Part shown: positions 46,806 through 54,268 of the stretch, piece after piece
How positions within the stretch are numbered: the first letter of the stretch is position 1
Layout of the letters: the number at the start of each line of letters is the position of its first letter
Origin: Parabacteroides chongii
GTDB lineage: Bacteria > Bacteroidota > Bacteroidia > Bacteroidales > Tannerellaceae
Direction of reading: 5' to 3'
DNA length: 64,000 nt
Assembly: GCF_029581355.1 (NCBI RefSeq)
Contig: NZ_CP120849.1
Location: forward strand, 5,915,381 to 5,979,380
The notes under the pieces: model-generated
Told to the model about the DNA's origin: nothing
Database searches by the model: none
Seen by the model: only the letters and a program-made list of their open reading frames with translations
Translations under genes and position numbers: made by a program

Positions 46806-46877
46806 CAAAGGTATTAATGCGTATCGAGGTGAGTAAATTGGATGATAGATAAAACACGACATTAGAGTGATTGTCGT
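46806..46877 (-). promoter_or_regulatory. Late promoter 1 with dyad activator-like site
   Basis: Dyad ACGACATT-N6-ATTGTCGT (46856-46877) and, on the minus strand, a full -7 match TACCTTTG (46813-46806), TTTG 59 bases from the dyad centre; terS starts 23 bases later. The same dyad with an A/T flank also forms a hairpin that could end the upstream gene. Confidence 0.65.
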
Positions 46878-46881
46878 GTTT

Positions 46882-47289
46882 TTATAATCTTTCAACTATT
46901 TCTTTATATATATATTCAATGTCCTGCTTAAATTCATCATATATTTGACAATGAAATACTAAGTTCTTCAAATTATCGGACACGGCTGATTTTCCATGCA
47001 ATCCCCATACTTCCCCAACCTTTTCTCTTAATCCACTTTTCATTTTACCTCCAGCCAATGCCGAAGGAGAATATAACGAAAGGACAATATAGAGGAATTT
47101 TTTTCTCTGAGTTACACTTTCCGGTCTAGGCGGGCAATCTCTTTTAGCGATAATTTCCGTGAACCACTTGTATAAAACAGGGATCATGTCTAAATCAGTC
47201 AACATTGGTTCTGTCAACTCTTTTTCTCTTTTCGACAGATGAGCTATTTGCTCTCTTATCGATCTTATCTCTGCAATATCTTTAAACAT
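46882..47289 (-). CDS. Hypothetical protein upstream of terminase, candidate late regulator
   Basis: 135 residues. N-terminal coiled coil (IRSIREQIAHLSKREKELTE), then KKFLYIVLSLYSPSALAGGK with MKSGLREKVGEVWGL and KSAVSDNLKNLVFHCQIYDE, which could form a helix-turn-helix. It is transcribed just before late promoter 1, where late activators are often encoded. Binding to the nearby dyads is an inference. Confidence 0.5.
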   Translation of the reverse strand: MFKDIAEIRSIREQIAHLSKREKELTEPMLTDLDMIPVLYKWFTEIIAKRDCPPRPESVTQRKKFLYIVLSLYSPSALAGGKMKSGLREKVGEVWGLHGKSAVSDNLKNLVFHCQIYDEFKQDIEYIYKEIVERL

Positions 47290-47321
47290 ACATAATTCTT
47301 AATTAAATTAATAATGAATTA

Positions 47322-47340
47322 TGTAATATGAATTATAAGT
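47322..47340 (+). repeat. 19-bp repeat, copy 1
   Basis: TGTAATATGAATTATAAGT occurs here and identically at 56474-56492. The first lies upstream of attP, the second directly after a tRNA. The rest of the 47290-47507 stretch is AT-rich with a -7-like TATCTTTGC at 47435-47443 and no gene. Confidence 0.4.
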
Positions 47341-47507
47341 AATGGCTTTGCTAATATCTAATAGCACAAATGTACTATAAATATTGATATAAAGAAAGGA
47401 ATAATGAATTTAGGTGATTATATACATAATTGTCTATCTTTGCCCTATCAGTTCTTCCATTTTTAGGATACAATTTTGATTTTTGCGTGTAGTTTTGAGT
47501 GCAAAAC

Positions 47508-47562
47508 AAAATAAGCGCTGTAAATCAAATGATTACAACGCTTATTGTGGAGCTGGAGAGAT
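47508..47562. other. Probable attP (tRNA-type core) with adjacent hairpin
   Basis: TTGTGGAGCTGGAGAGAT (47545-47562) is the reverse complement of a tRNA 3' end (…CTCTCCAGCTCCACAA), the type of core used by phages that integrate into tRNA genes. It is preceded by an AATAAGCG/CGCTTATT hairpin that contains TGTAA..TTACA (47508-47544), and followed by many short repeats (aatcac, agtcac, aatcat) up to 47670 that could be integrase arm sites. Located 160 bp before the integrase gene. Confidence 0.6.
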
Positions 47563-47675
47563 CAGAATCTTTATGATCACCAATAATCATACATAGTCAC
47601 CAGCACTCAATATTAAAGAGTTAAATAAATCTATATAGTCACATATAATCACAGATACTCATATGTAATCATATT

Positions 47676-47707
47676 TTTGCGTGTAAATTTGCAGCGTTAC
47701 ACGCAAA
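47676..47707 (+). promoter_or_regulatory. Integrase promoter inside an 11-bp inverted repeat
   Basis: TTTGCGTGTAA (47676-47686) and TTACACGCAAA (47697-47707) are perfect complements around a 10-base centre. TAAATTTGC at 47684-47692 fits the -7 element and lies across the left arm. A further TTTTTGCGTGTA occurs at 47475-47486. The dyad may bind integrase or a repressor and so regulate int. Confidence 0.5.
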
Positions 47708-47719
47708 TCTTATAATATC

Positions 47720-48996
47720 ATGATAAAAAGGAGTATTACATTCGAATTAGAAAAAAGGAAAAAGGACGGAGTCCTGATAGTAAAGAATGTCCCCATCCGA
47801 TGCTGTGTCACTTTTAACAGACAAAGGATCATTATGTCAACTGGTCACCGAATTGATGCATCTAAGTTTATACCTGAAAAGGGTATGGTCAAAAATGGAT
47901 GCTTTAACGAAATGGGCTTTTCATCTTCTGAGATAAACTTCGACCTGGAAAAGATGCGGTCAAACCTTCAAGGCATATTCAGAGAGTTTGAGATAGCCGA
48001 CGAAATGCCCACGGTTGAACAAATTAAAGACAAATATAAAATAGCATCCGGAAAAGTTAAAAAAGAAACACCGGAAAAGGTCAGTTTCTTTGATCGATAC
48101 AAAGAATTTATAGATACAACCGGGAGACAGAATGCATGGAGCACCAGTTCTTATTATAAGCATAACTCTGTCAAACACCTGCTGGAACAATATAACCCCC
48201 ACTTGACATTTGAAGAGTTAACGGACGAAGAGCTGCAAAATATCCTGGACTTTATGCGCGATAAAAGAGGCATACGCAATACCACACTCAACAAATACCT
48301 CAGATTTATAAAACAGTTTTTGTTATGGGCGGATCTAAAAGGTTATCTGACTAATCAGTCCTATAAACGGTATAAGCCCAAACTGAAGGGTGCTAATTTT
48401 GATTTAAAAAAGTGATATATTTAGACTGGGAAGAGCTTATGAATTTATATATGATGGAAATATCAAATACCAGACTAGCCCAAGTAAGAGACGTATTTTG
48501 CTTTTGCTGTTTTACGGGATTAAGATACTCGGATGTTTACAACTTAAAAAAAACAGACATCAAAGATACCAAAATAGATATTGTAACCATAAAGGACGTT
48601 GATAATATAAACATTGAATTGAACAAATATAGCCGGGCAATACTGGATAAATATAAAGACTTAGATATTAAAAAGGGCAAGGCGCTCCCGGTTATTAGCA
48701 ATCAAAATTATAATGACTACTTGAAAGAGCTAGGCCAGCTCGCTGAAATGAATGAAGAAATGACTGAAGTATGGTATGTTGGTAGTAAACGAATGGAACG
48801 TACAGTAAAAAAATGGGAGGTGCTGACTACCCATGTTGCAAGAAAGACCTTTGTCGTTAATGCACTCACACTCGGCATATCTCCCCAGGTAATTATGAGG
48901 TGGACCGGGCATAATGACATAAAAGCGATGAAGCCCTACACTAAGATTGTCGACAAATTAAAAGAACAGGAAATGAAGAAGTTTGACGAGATGTGA
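47720..48996 (+). CDS. int: Tyrosine integrase, split at an A-AAA-AAG heptamer
   Basis: About 425 codons. First frame 47720-48415: arm-type and SAM-like core-binding domain (FFDRYKEFIDTTGRQNAWST, NTTLNKYLRFIKQFLLWADL). Second frame from the overlapping GTG at 48412: catalytic domain with TGLRYSDVYNL (Arg I), THVARKTFVVNA (HxxR) and RWTGHNDIKAMKPYTK (H and the nucleophile Tyr). The frames meet at TTA-AAA-AAG-TGA; a -1 slip on A-AAA-AAG gives exactly the second frame. Either a programmed frameshift or a one-base error. Catalyses integration at attP. Confidence 0.82.
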
Positions 48997-49007
48997 TCGT
49001 AATAGAC

Positions 49008-49035
49008 AAAAAGCCGGATGTTACTCCGGCTTTTT
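49008..49035. terminator. Bidirectional terminator after integrase
   Basis: AAAAAGCCGGA, loop TGTTAC, TCCGGCTTTTT: 11 perfect pairs with A and T runs on either side, between convergent genes. Confidence 0.85.
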
Positions 49036-49341
49036 ATTTGATGGATTATGTTTGTCTACTTCTTCTACAAGAATGTTATGTTCTGAAAAATATTTATCTC
49101 TCGCAAGGACAGCTATAACTTTCATATAAGGAACGATATTCACGCCCGTATTATAAGCGTCTATTTTTATTTTGTCAATTTCGTCTGATTGTAAAAATTT
49201 TTCAGGATAAACAACAGCTTGCTGAATTAAAAATTCCTGTATATCATATGGATTTTTAGAGCTTGCGTTATCTTCTATAAACGAATTGATACGTTCCCAA
49301 TTCCTTTCAAACATCTTGTCCACCTCTAATCTTTCTATCAT
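49021..49341 (-). CDS. Hypothetical protein
   Basis: 106 residues, helical and acidic (FERNWERINSFIEDNASSKN, EKFLQSDEIDKIKIDAYNTG). Convergent with integrase; expressed from the lysogeny side, so perhaps a prophage accessory gene. No family recognised. Confidence 0.5.
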   Translation of the reverse strand: MIERLEVDKMFERNWERINSFIEDNASSKNPYDIQEFLIQQAVVYPEKFLQSDEIDKIKIDAYNTGVNIVPYMKVIAVLARDKYFSEHNILVEEVDKHNPSNKKPE

Positions 49342-49358
49342 ATTTCTGCCAGCAATAG

Positions 49359-49688
49359 TTATAGATAGGGGCTATGAGATTTTGTGTAAGGATCAATTAT
49401 AAACTTATTATCTTTTTGTATAGACTGAGCAAGTGAATCTATACTTTTTGCATAAATTGAAGCGATGTCTCTATACGAGTTATAGCTTTGGACGTTTCAT
49501 TATGCTTTTCTGAATGCAGTGTTATTTTTCTTTGTTCTCTTGGCAAGGCAAATTCTCCATGCTTTTGACTCTTTCGTATATTCCTCTACACCACCAAACA
49601 AGAAATATCAAGCATCCAACGGAAGGACGCCTATAAAGAACGCCAAGCCTAAATGCTCTATTATTATATCTATAAACTTGTCTTCCAT
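49359..49688 (-). pseudogene. Small membrane protein gene with several frameshifts
   Basis: ATG at 49688 gives MEDKFIDIIIEHLGLAFFIG, then frame changes allow CLIFLVWWCRGIYERVK, KITLHSEKHNETSKAI, and finally NSYRDIASIYAKSIDSLAQS to a stop at 49359. One hydrophobic segment near the start, then a charged coiled-coil-like tail. At least three indels are needed within 330 bases, so decay is as likely as sequence error. Confidence 0.4.
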
Positions 49689-49763
49689 AATATTTCTTGT
49701 CTATAATAAAAACAGCCTATAAAACAAAAAAGTTCTACAAGCTGTCAAATATCTATATAACGA

Positions 49764-49796
49764 AGCCTCTATCAGGGCTGTTTACCTGACGAGGCC
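49764..49796 (+). other. Stable hairpin in an otherwise empty intergenic region
   Basis: GCCTC, inner TCAGG ... CCTGA, and GAGGC form a two-part hairpin. It lies in the gene-free stretch 49689-49969 and may belong to a small transcript or terminator; no T-run follows. Confidence 0.3.
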
Positions 49797-49890
49797 GCTT
49801 TAATATCCTTTCACGATGCAAAAGTCGTTCTTCTGTTTGAGATTTGCAAGAACTTTAACATTATATCCTCATGTTTTATGGCATATTAGG

Positions 49891-49950
49891 TTTCCATATA
49901 AGCAATATATGGAAATGCAAGCTTATGTTGTCCATTATTGTTATCTTTGC
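49891..49950 (+). promoter_or_regulatory. Dyad TTTCCATAT-N7-ATATGGAAA and -7 element
   Basis: Perfect 9-bp arms at 49891-49899 and 49907-49915, followed by TATCTTTGC at 49942-49950 (-7 consensus) in front of the gene at 49970. Single half sites occur at 56385-56393 and 60215-60223, both at intergenic positions. Confidence 0.45.
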
Positions 49951-49969
49951 GGCTCAAAGAAGACATACA

Positions 49970-50199
49970 ATGAATGAAGAATTAAAAGGTTAATAGCCTG
50001 GTTTGAGGCTTATCAAGTAACATTCAACGAACTAACATTAAGCGAGTACGAGCATATATTCGACTTGCGCACTTATATCGAAGTGTACGTAAACTCAGTC
50101 AAGAGGAACTATGATAACCCTACGTTTTCAAGCGACATAGACAAGCTTAAGAGGCTAAAGAAGGTGCTGGAGGAAAGGGATAATTTGATAAAAATATAA
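49970..50199 (+). CDS. Small hypothetical protein (frameshifted)
   Basis: ATG at 49970 reads MNEELK; one missing A in the following A-run shifts the frame, after which LIAWFEAYQVTFNELTLSEY and DKLKRLKKVLEERDNLIKI continue to the TAA at 50197-50199, about 76 residues. Helical, charged. Own promoter directly upstream. Function unknown. Confidence 0.5.
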
Positions 50200-50261
50200 A
50201 TGCTATATTTCATGCCCATCAAACAAAAAAGCCCTGCAGCCCTGGCTCTTGCTCTCCTTGT

Positions 50262-50543
50262 CTACCTCTTTTTCCCGAACAACTCAGAATGGCTTCCAAT
50301 CCTTACAATCTCCACTATGTCCGACACTGCGTCTATCCAAATCAGAAGAAAGTCGTTCCCGACATGGCACTCCATGCAATTCTTGTAATTACCTATGAGC
50401 TCATGGGGCTTGTACTTGCTTGGAATGGGTTCCCCTCTCTCCAGCTTGTTCAAGACATTAAACAAGGCTTCCATCAGCTTGATGTTGCTGCGGTACTTCT
50501 TCAAGTCTTTCTTTGCCTTCGTACTGTAATGGATTGTTTTCAT
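50262..50543 (-). CDS. YafQ-type mRNA interferase toxin (RelE/ParE superfamily)
   Basis: 93 residues. KTIHYSTKAKKDLKKYRSN, LIGNYKNCMECHVGNDFLLIW split at Cys, and IVRIGSHSELFGKKR follow the YafQ pattern, in which His residues near HVGxDxLLIW and the C-terminal GSHSELF form the RNase site. It overlaps the antitoxin gene by 4 bases. Confidence 0.85.
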   Translation of the reverse strand: MKTIHYSTKAKKDLKKYRSNIKLMEALFNVLNKLERGEPIPSKYKPHELIGNYKNCMECHVGNDFLLIWIDAVSDIVEIVRIGSHSELFGKKR

Positions 50544-50794
50544 TCTATCTCGTTCAATGATTTCATGAAGGCTTTAAAGCTGCTTGCGTCTATCGTCCCG
50601 GCAAATTTGCCTGAACGAGCCTCTTCTATCGCCGCTATCGTTTCCTCATTTGGCTCAGAGTATACAGCGTCCATCAAGGTACTCTCTACGAAATTATTCA
50701 AGCTCCTGTTTGCTTTCTTGGCTTGTTCCTGCAAGACCTGTAACAAGTCTTCACGCAAACGAAACGAAGTTTGTTTTCTTATTACTGCGTCCAT
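50540..50794 (-). CDS. Ribbon-helix-helix antitoxin (RelB/DinJ type)
   Basis: 84 residues. TSFRLREDLLQVLQEQAKKA with NRSLNNFVESTLMDAV is a ribbon-helix-helix DNA-binding domain; the C-terminal tail (EARSGKFAGTIDASSFKAFM) would wrap the toxin. Antitoxin first, toxin second. Confidence 0.83.
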   Translation of the reverse strand: MDAVIRKQTSFRLREDLLQVLQEQAKKANRSLNNFVESTLMDAVYSEPNEETIAAIEEARSGKFAGTIDASSFKAFMKSLNEIE

Positions 50795-50829
50795 ATTACT
50801 TCTGTATTATATTGTATCACAAAAGTAAT
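50795..50829 (-). promoter_or_regulatory. Toxin-antitoxin promoter and operator
   Basis: On the minus strand TACTTTTGT fits the -7 element. It lies in one arm of an inverted repeat, ATTACTTTTGT ... ACAGAAGTAAT (10 of 11 match), which ends directly at the antitoxin start codon; a site for autorepression. Confidence 0.6.
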
Positions 50830-50900
50830 GCATTGTATGCTGAAAACAAACTTTTTTTGCTTTTTTCTTTCTAGTTCAGAAACCTGCGGAGTACGGGCAC

Positions 50901-50923
50901 AAAAAAGCCCGGCTTCCCGGGCT
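50901..50923 (-). terminator. Terminator after the Ig-like lipoprotein gene
   Basis: On the minus strand AGCCCGG, loop GAAG, CCGGGCT followed by six Ts. Confidence 0.8.
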
Positions 50924-50927
50924 CTTG

Positions 50928-52098
50928 CTACATCTGATAGGTTGCTTCGTAGGTTTTGCCATCGCAGGTGTATTTCCAAACGAAAAGAGGCTTGTATATT
51001 CGGCTAAACTCTAAATTGTATAAAAGAGGCTTTTTATACTCAACAAATCCACAGTCTTTGTCTTGATATACAACTTTATTCGTCCTTGTGTCATACATTG
51101 TAAACTCAGAAACTTCTACGACTTTATTGCTGTTATTGTAGAATGCAGCTGTGACATCTCCGTTGTATATCCATTGATAGAGGTTGAAGACCCGTATACG
51201 CTTGCTCTAATCAAATCCTCTATTGGTCTTTCAATAACTGTAACCTTGCATTCTGCTTTTAGGTTATTGTCAGAAGACACAACCCATATACTACATGTTC
51301 CAGGGTTGAACGTTTCTATATTTCCTTCTTGATCAACAGTGGCAATAGCTTCATTGGAAGACGACCATACAACATCTTTATTTGATGCATTCTCAGGCTT
51401 AAAGATAGGGATAAGAGTAAATTTTTCTCCCTGTTTTACCCTTTTCTCTTTCTCACTGAGAAATAGTTCTTCCAATTTAATTGGTAACACTATTATTTTA
51501 CAGGAAGCATAGATGGATGAATTACTTTTAGCTGACACTTTTATTGTAACTTCTCCTTCTTTTAAAGCTGTAATAGATGCTTTTTATCGAATATATCATC
51601 TTTTTTTTTTATAGCTGCTATTTGAGGATTGCTAGATTCCCACACAATCTCGTCATCAGTTGCATAATCGGGAATCAATTTTGCAGTAAGCGAAATAGCG
51701 TCTCCTATTTTTAATGTTGATTCTGTGTGATTAAGTTCTATTGATTGAGCTTGTCCAGCTTCTACCGTCACAAGACATTCTGATTTAATATATTCTCCTG
51801 TTCCTTTCCACGAATCTTTAACTTCTACAAGAACCAATACATTCCCTGGTTTTAATGCTGTAAATTTCCCATTATTGTCAATTTTGCCAACACCTTTATT
51901 AGAACCGAGATACCATTCATATTACGGAACTGGGACATCTCCCGGTGTCGTAGATACTTTAAAAGTATACTCTTCCCCAACTTTCAAAGTAAGTTTTGTT
52001 TTGTCTAGTTTAATAGCGGTAAGCCTTACCTCTTCTTCTTCATTTTTGCAGGCAAACAATGTGACCATAATCATTATGGTCAACAAGAATCTAGTCAT
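50928..52098 (-). CDS. Secreted lipoprotein with bacterial Ig-like (Big_2) domains, interrupted
   Basis: ATG at 52098 gives a lipoprotein signal, MTRFLLTIMIMVTLFAC (lipobox LFAC). Three Big_2-like repeats follow, each with the V-W-x-S-S-N-x-x-x-A-x-I/V core (EIVWESSNPQIAAIKK, DVVWSSSNEAIATVDQEGN). The frame holds one TAA (context PGDVPVP-stop-YEWYLGSN) and two indels near 51580 and 51150; the last part ends KYTCDGKTYEATYQM. Located next to the attachment site, it is probably a lysogenic conversion gene exposed on the host surface. Confidence 0.62.
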
Positions 52099-52126
52099 AT
52101 CAATATAATTAATAGGTTAATATGAC

Positions 52127-52135
52127 GCAAAATTA
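52127..52135 (-). promoter_or_regulatory. -7 element for the Ig-like lipoprotein gene
   Basis: TAATTTTGC on the minus strand fits TAnnTTTGY and lies 29 bases before the ATG. Confidence 0.4.
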
Positions 52136-52149
52136 GATAAAAACGATAC

Positions 52150-52443
52150 CTAGCCCAAGCTATTCAACAAATTTTCTATATCTGAACGTGATTTTATTTC
52201 ATAAATAGTTCCTTTTGCCTTAATGAAGCCGGAAATTTCGCTTTCTCCGGGGGATTCGGTGAACAGTTCCCATACTTCAACATTTAATAAATTTGCAATT
52301 TCTTGCAGTCGCTTCAAAGAAGGATTACCACTTTCTCCAATGGCTTTATACAATCCGACTTCTGTCATACCTAATTCTGTTGCCAAATCCCTTCCGGTTC
52401 GACCTTGCATCTTCAATATTTCCTTAACTCTCAGTTTATACAT
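52150..52443 (-). CDS. XRE-family helix-turn-helix protein
   Basis: 97 residues from ATG 52443 (MYKLRVKEILKMQGRTGRDL). The HTH is residues about 18-60: RDLATELGMTEVGLYKAIGE with NPSLKRLQEIANLLNVEVWELF. Single-domain, Cro-like in size. May regulate the adjacent lipoprotein gene or the phage switch. Confidence 0.8.
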   Translation of the reverse strand: MYKLRVKEILKMQGRTGRDLATELGMTEVGLYKAIGESGNPSLKRLQEIANLLNVEVWELFTESPGESEISGFIKAKGTIYEIKSRSDIENLLNSLG

Positions 52444-52464
52444 AATATTAAACCAGTAATACAT

Positions 52465-52799
52465 AATTCATATGATAATTGATAGATTAAAATGGGCTAA
52501 CAGTTAAATAGTCCTTTTATTGCTAAATGCCCACAACACAAGTAAACTTACTTTATATTAAAATACAGTTTATTGTGTATGTGATAGTGTCTAGTTAACA
52601 AATTTCAATTTATTGTCATCTAGCCTATTAGATAGTATTTAACTATTTAGGTATTGAAAACAAGTAGCTTGAAGCAATAAAAAGGTCTCATAATCAAACA
52701 ATTCTGAAGTTGATTTTATGCTTAGAACTGGATAACAAAATAAGAGAGGCTATTGTTCTATTTATGCCTCAATAGTATTAATAGATTGGCGTATAAAAA
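52465..52799. other. AT-rich intergenic region without genes
   Basis: No convincing ORF or RNA. It contains several short AT-rich inverted repeats but no strong promoter; it separates the leftward HTH gene from the rightward unit that begins at about 52840. Confidence 0.4.
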
Positions 52800-52813
52800 A
52801 CACTCCGGAGTGT
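52800..52813. promoter_or_regulatory. Perfect 14-bp palindrome, operator-like
   Basis: ACACTCCGGAGTGT, followed 12 bases later by TATCCTTTA, a weak -7 element. Probably controls the transcript with the structured leader. Confidence 0.45.
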
Positions 52814-52858
52814 CATTATTGCTATCCTTTATCATAAAAACAACAAAAGAAGAAAATT

Positions 52859-52897
52859 ATGGACCGAATAGAAGTGGATCTACGCCTAGCCACCTGA
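52859..52897 (+). CDS. Possible 12-codon leader peptide
   Basis: ATG followed by codons for DRIEVDLRLAT and TGA at 52895-52897. The stop lies inside the first hairpin of the leader (TAGCC 52887-52891 / GGCTA 52903-52907), so translation of the peptide could change how the leader folds. Too short to be sure. Confidence 0.3.
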   Translation: MDRIEVDLRLAT

Positions 52898-52964
52898 TGG
52901 CGGGCTAATACCAATTAAATACCGGCTGAAACCAGCCAACCGGAGGTGCGTTAAAATTCCGCAC
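52883..52964 (+). ncRNA. Structured leader with three hairpins
   Basis: Hairpin 1 CGCC/GGCG or, exclusively, TAGCC/GGCTA (52883-52907); hairpin 2 GGCTG-AAAC-CAGCC (52924-52937) within CCGG..CCGG; hairpin 3 GTGCG/CGCAC (52946-52964). They fill the space between a short ORF and the S24-domain gene, about 43 bases before its ATG. Confidence 0.45.
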
Positions 52965-53007
52965 AGCCATTATTATGCGATTTTTATAACTATAATTTAT
53001 TTTACAC

Positions 53008-53373
53008 ATGAAATCAAAGATTGAAGAAATAGAAGGTATAGAGTGTTCTTATACAGTATTTACTGTTCTCTGCGACAGTATGGACAACGGACTTAGAACC
53101 AGTTTTGAAAGAGGCGACAGGATATTTACGGTTCCTGTTTCTATAGACGAATTAAAGGAAGACCATAGGGGATTTTGGCTTCTTAAAACAGACTGCAGCG
53201 TTTTATTTAAACAGATAACAGGCTACGACAAGGATAGTGATACATTCATCTTCCATTCTTTGAACCCTTTGTTTAAAGATATCTTAGTGGATGCAGGGAA
53301 GATAGAAAAAGCCTACAGGGTTGTTAGAAAGAAGGGAAGATCGGTCACATATTCATCATTCGAAGATGTGTGA
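53008..53373 (+). CDS. Stand-alone S24/LexA-like (CI C-terminal) domain protein
   Basis: 121 residues. It aligns with the C-terminal half of the CI repressor at 53453-54253: LCDSMDNGLRTSFERGDRIF against VKNDSMDDGTRQSFEAGDRL, then CSVLFKQITGYDKDSDTFIF and HSLNP in both. Serine of DSMD and lysine of LFKQI keep the S24 catalytic dyad. There is no DNA-binding domain. It could form mixed dimers with CI and act as an antirepressor, or be a self-cleavage partner; this is inferred from homology and convergent position. Confidence 0.7.
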   Translation: MKSKIEEIEGIECSYTVFTVLCDSMDNGLRTSFERGDRIFTVPVSIDELKEDHRGFWLLKTDCSVLFKQITGYDKDSDTFIFHSLNPLFKDILVDAGKIEKAYRVVRKKGRSVTYSSFEDV

Positions 53374-53396
53374 TTGAAGAATTAAAGTAGGATCAT

Positions 53397-53435
53397 CTTT
53401 GCGACCTTCAGTCATTCAGTCCGAAGGTCACAAAG
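53397..53435. terminator. Hairpin between convergent genes
   Basis: CTTTG-C-GACCTTC / GAAGGTC-A-CAAAG, 12 base pairs with a single mismatch. No long T-run, so termination strength is uncertain. Confidence 0.5.
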
Positions 53436-53452
53436 TCCCCTGTATTAATACT

Positions 53453-54253
53453 CTACCGGTTTAGGGTTCTTTTTATCACATAATAAAGCTTTTGAATTTC
53501 GTCAATAGACAATTCAAAGTCACTGTATTCCGGAGACGGGTTAAGAGAATGAAGAGTTATAACCCCTCGCTCCATGTCTTGACTGACTATCTGCTTGATC
53601 AAAACAGATGATCCGAATGCTATCACCCAGTATGGATGATCCGTATATCTAAGCTTGTCCTTCCAGTATATCCTGTTTAGTTCACGGACTAAAAGCCTGT
53701 CGCCGGCTTCAAAGCTTTGCCTGGTCCCGTCATCCATACTATCATTCTTCACCTCGAAGGATAAATAATTACCATGTGCGATCTGAGATACTTCGAACGA
53801 TTCTTCCTCCCAGTCATCCCTATCCTGTTCCAGTGTATCATGCACATTTGCAAACCTTCCATATGCGCAATAAGGCACAAGCTTAACAGTCATCCGGTAC
53901 TTTCCATTACCCAAATCATAAAACTTGGCTCCGCTAGTCGTTTCGGTGAAAAATACGCCTTCTTTTGACGGGGATAATGAAGCATCTATTACAGGGGAAT
54001 CTTCATTCAGCATATTACCCTCTCCCGTCAGAAGCCAATCCAAATTAAATAATCCATCAAAAGCCCTACAGAAACGAGATAAAAAATCATCGTTTAAATA
54101 TCCTCCCCTATCTTTCAATGCATTACTTATAGTAACCCTGTTGGCGTTCATAGTTTTTGCCAAATCGGTTTGAGTATGGATTTTACCTATGCTCCTCAAA
54201 TATTGATAAGCATCATTAAGTCTTTCTACTTTTCCCATATTACTAAATAACAT
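53453..54253 (-). CDS. CI-type prophage repressor (HTH plus S24 domain)
   Basis: 266 residues. N-terminal HTH (HTQTDLAKTMNANRVTISNA, LKDRGG), then a linker, and a C-terminal S24 peptidase-like domain with DSMDDGTRQSFEAGDRLLV (nucleophile Ser) and SSVLIKQIVSQD (Lys). Such repressors keep the lytic genes off and are inactivated by RecA-stimulated self-cleavage or antirepressors. Two matching 20-bp dyads lie at 54269-54288, next to its own start, and at 54972-54991, in the early promoter. Confidence 0.88.
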   Translation of the reverse strand: MLFSNMGKVERLNDAYQYLRSIGKIHTQTDLAKTMNANRVTISNALKDRGGYLNDDFLSRFCRAFDGLFNLDWLLTGEGNMLNEDSPVIDASLSPSKEGVFFTETTSGAKFYDLGNGKYRMTVKLVPYCAYGRFANVHDTLEQDRDDWEEESFEVSQIAHGNYLSFEVKNDSMDDGTRQSFEAGDRLLVRELNRIYWKDKLRYTDHPYWVIAFGSSVLIKQIVSQDMERGVITLHSLNPSPEYSDFELSIDEIQKLYYVIKRTLNR

Positions 54254-54268
54254 ACATGTAATTAGAAT

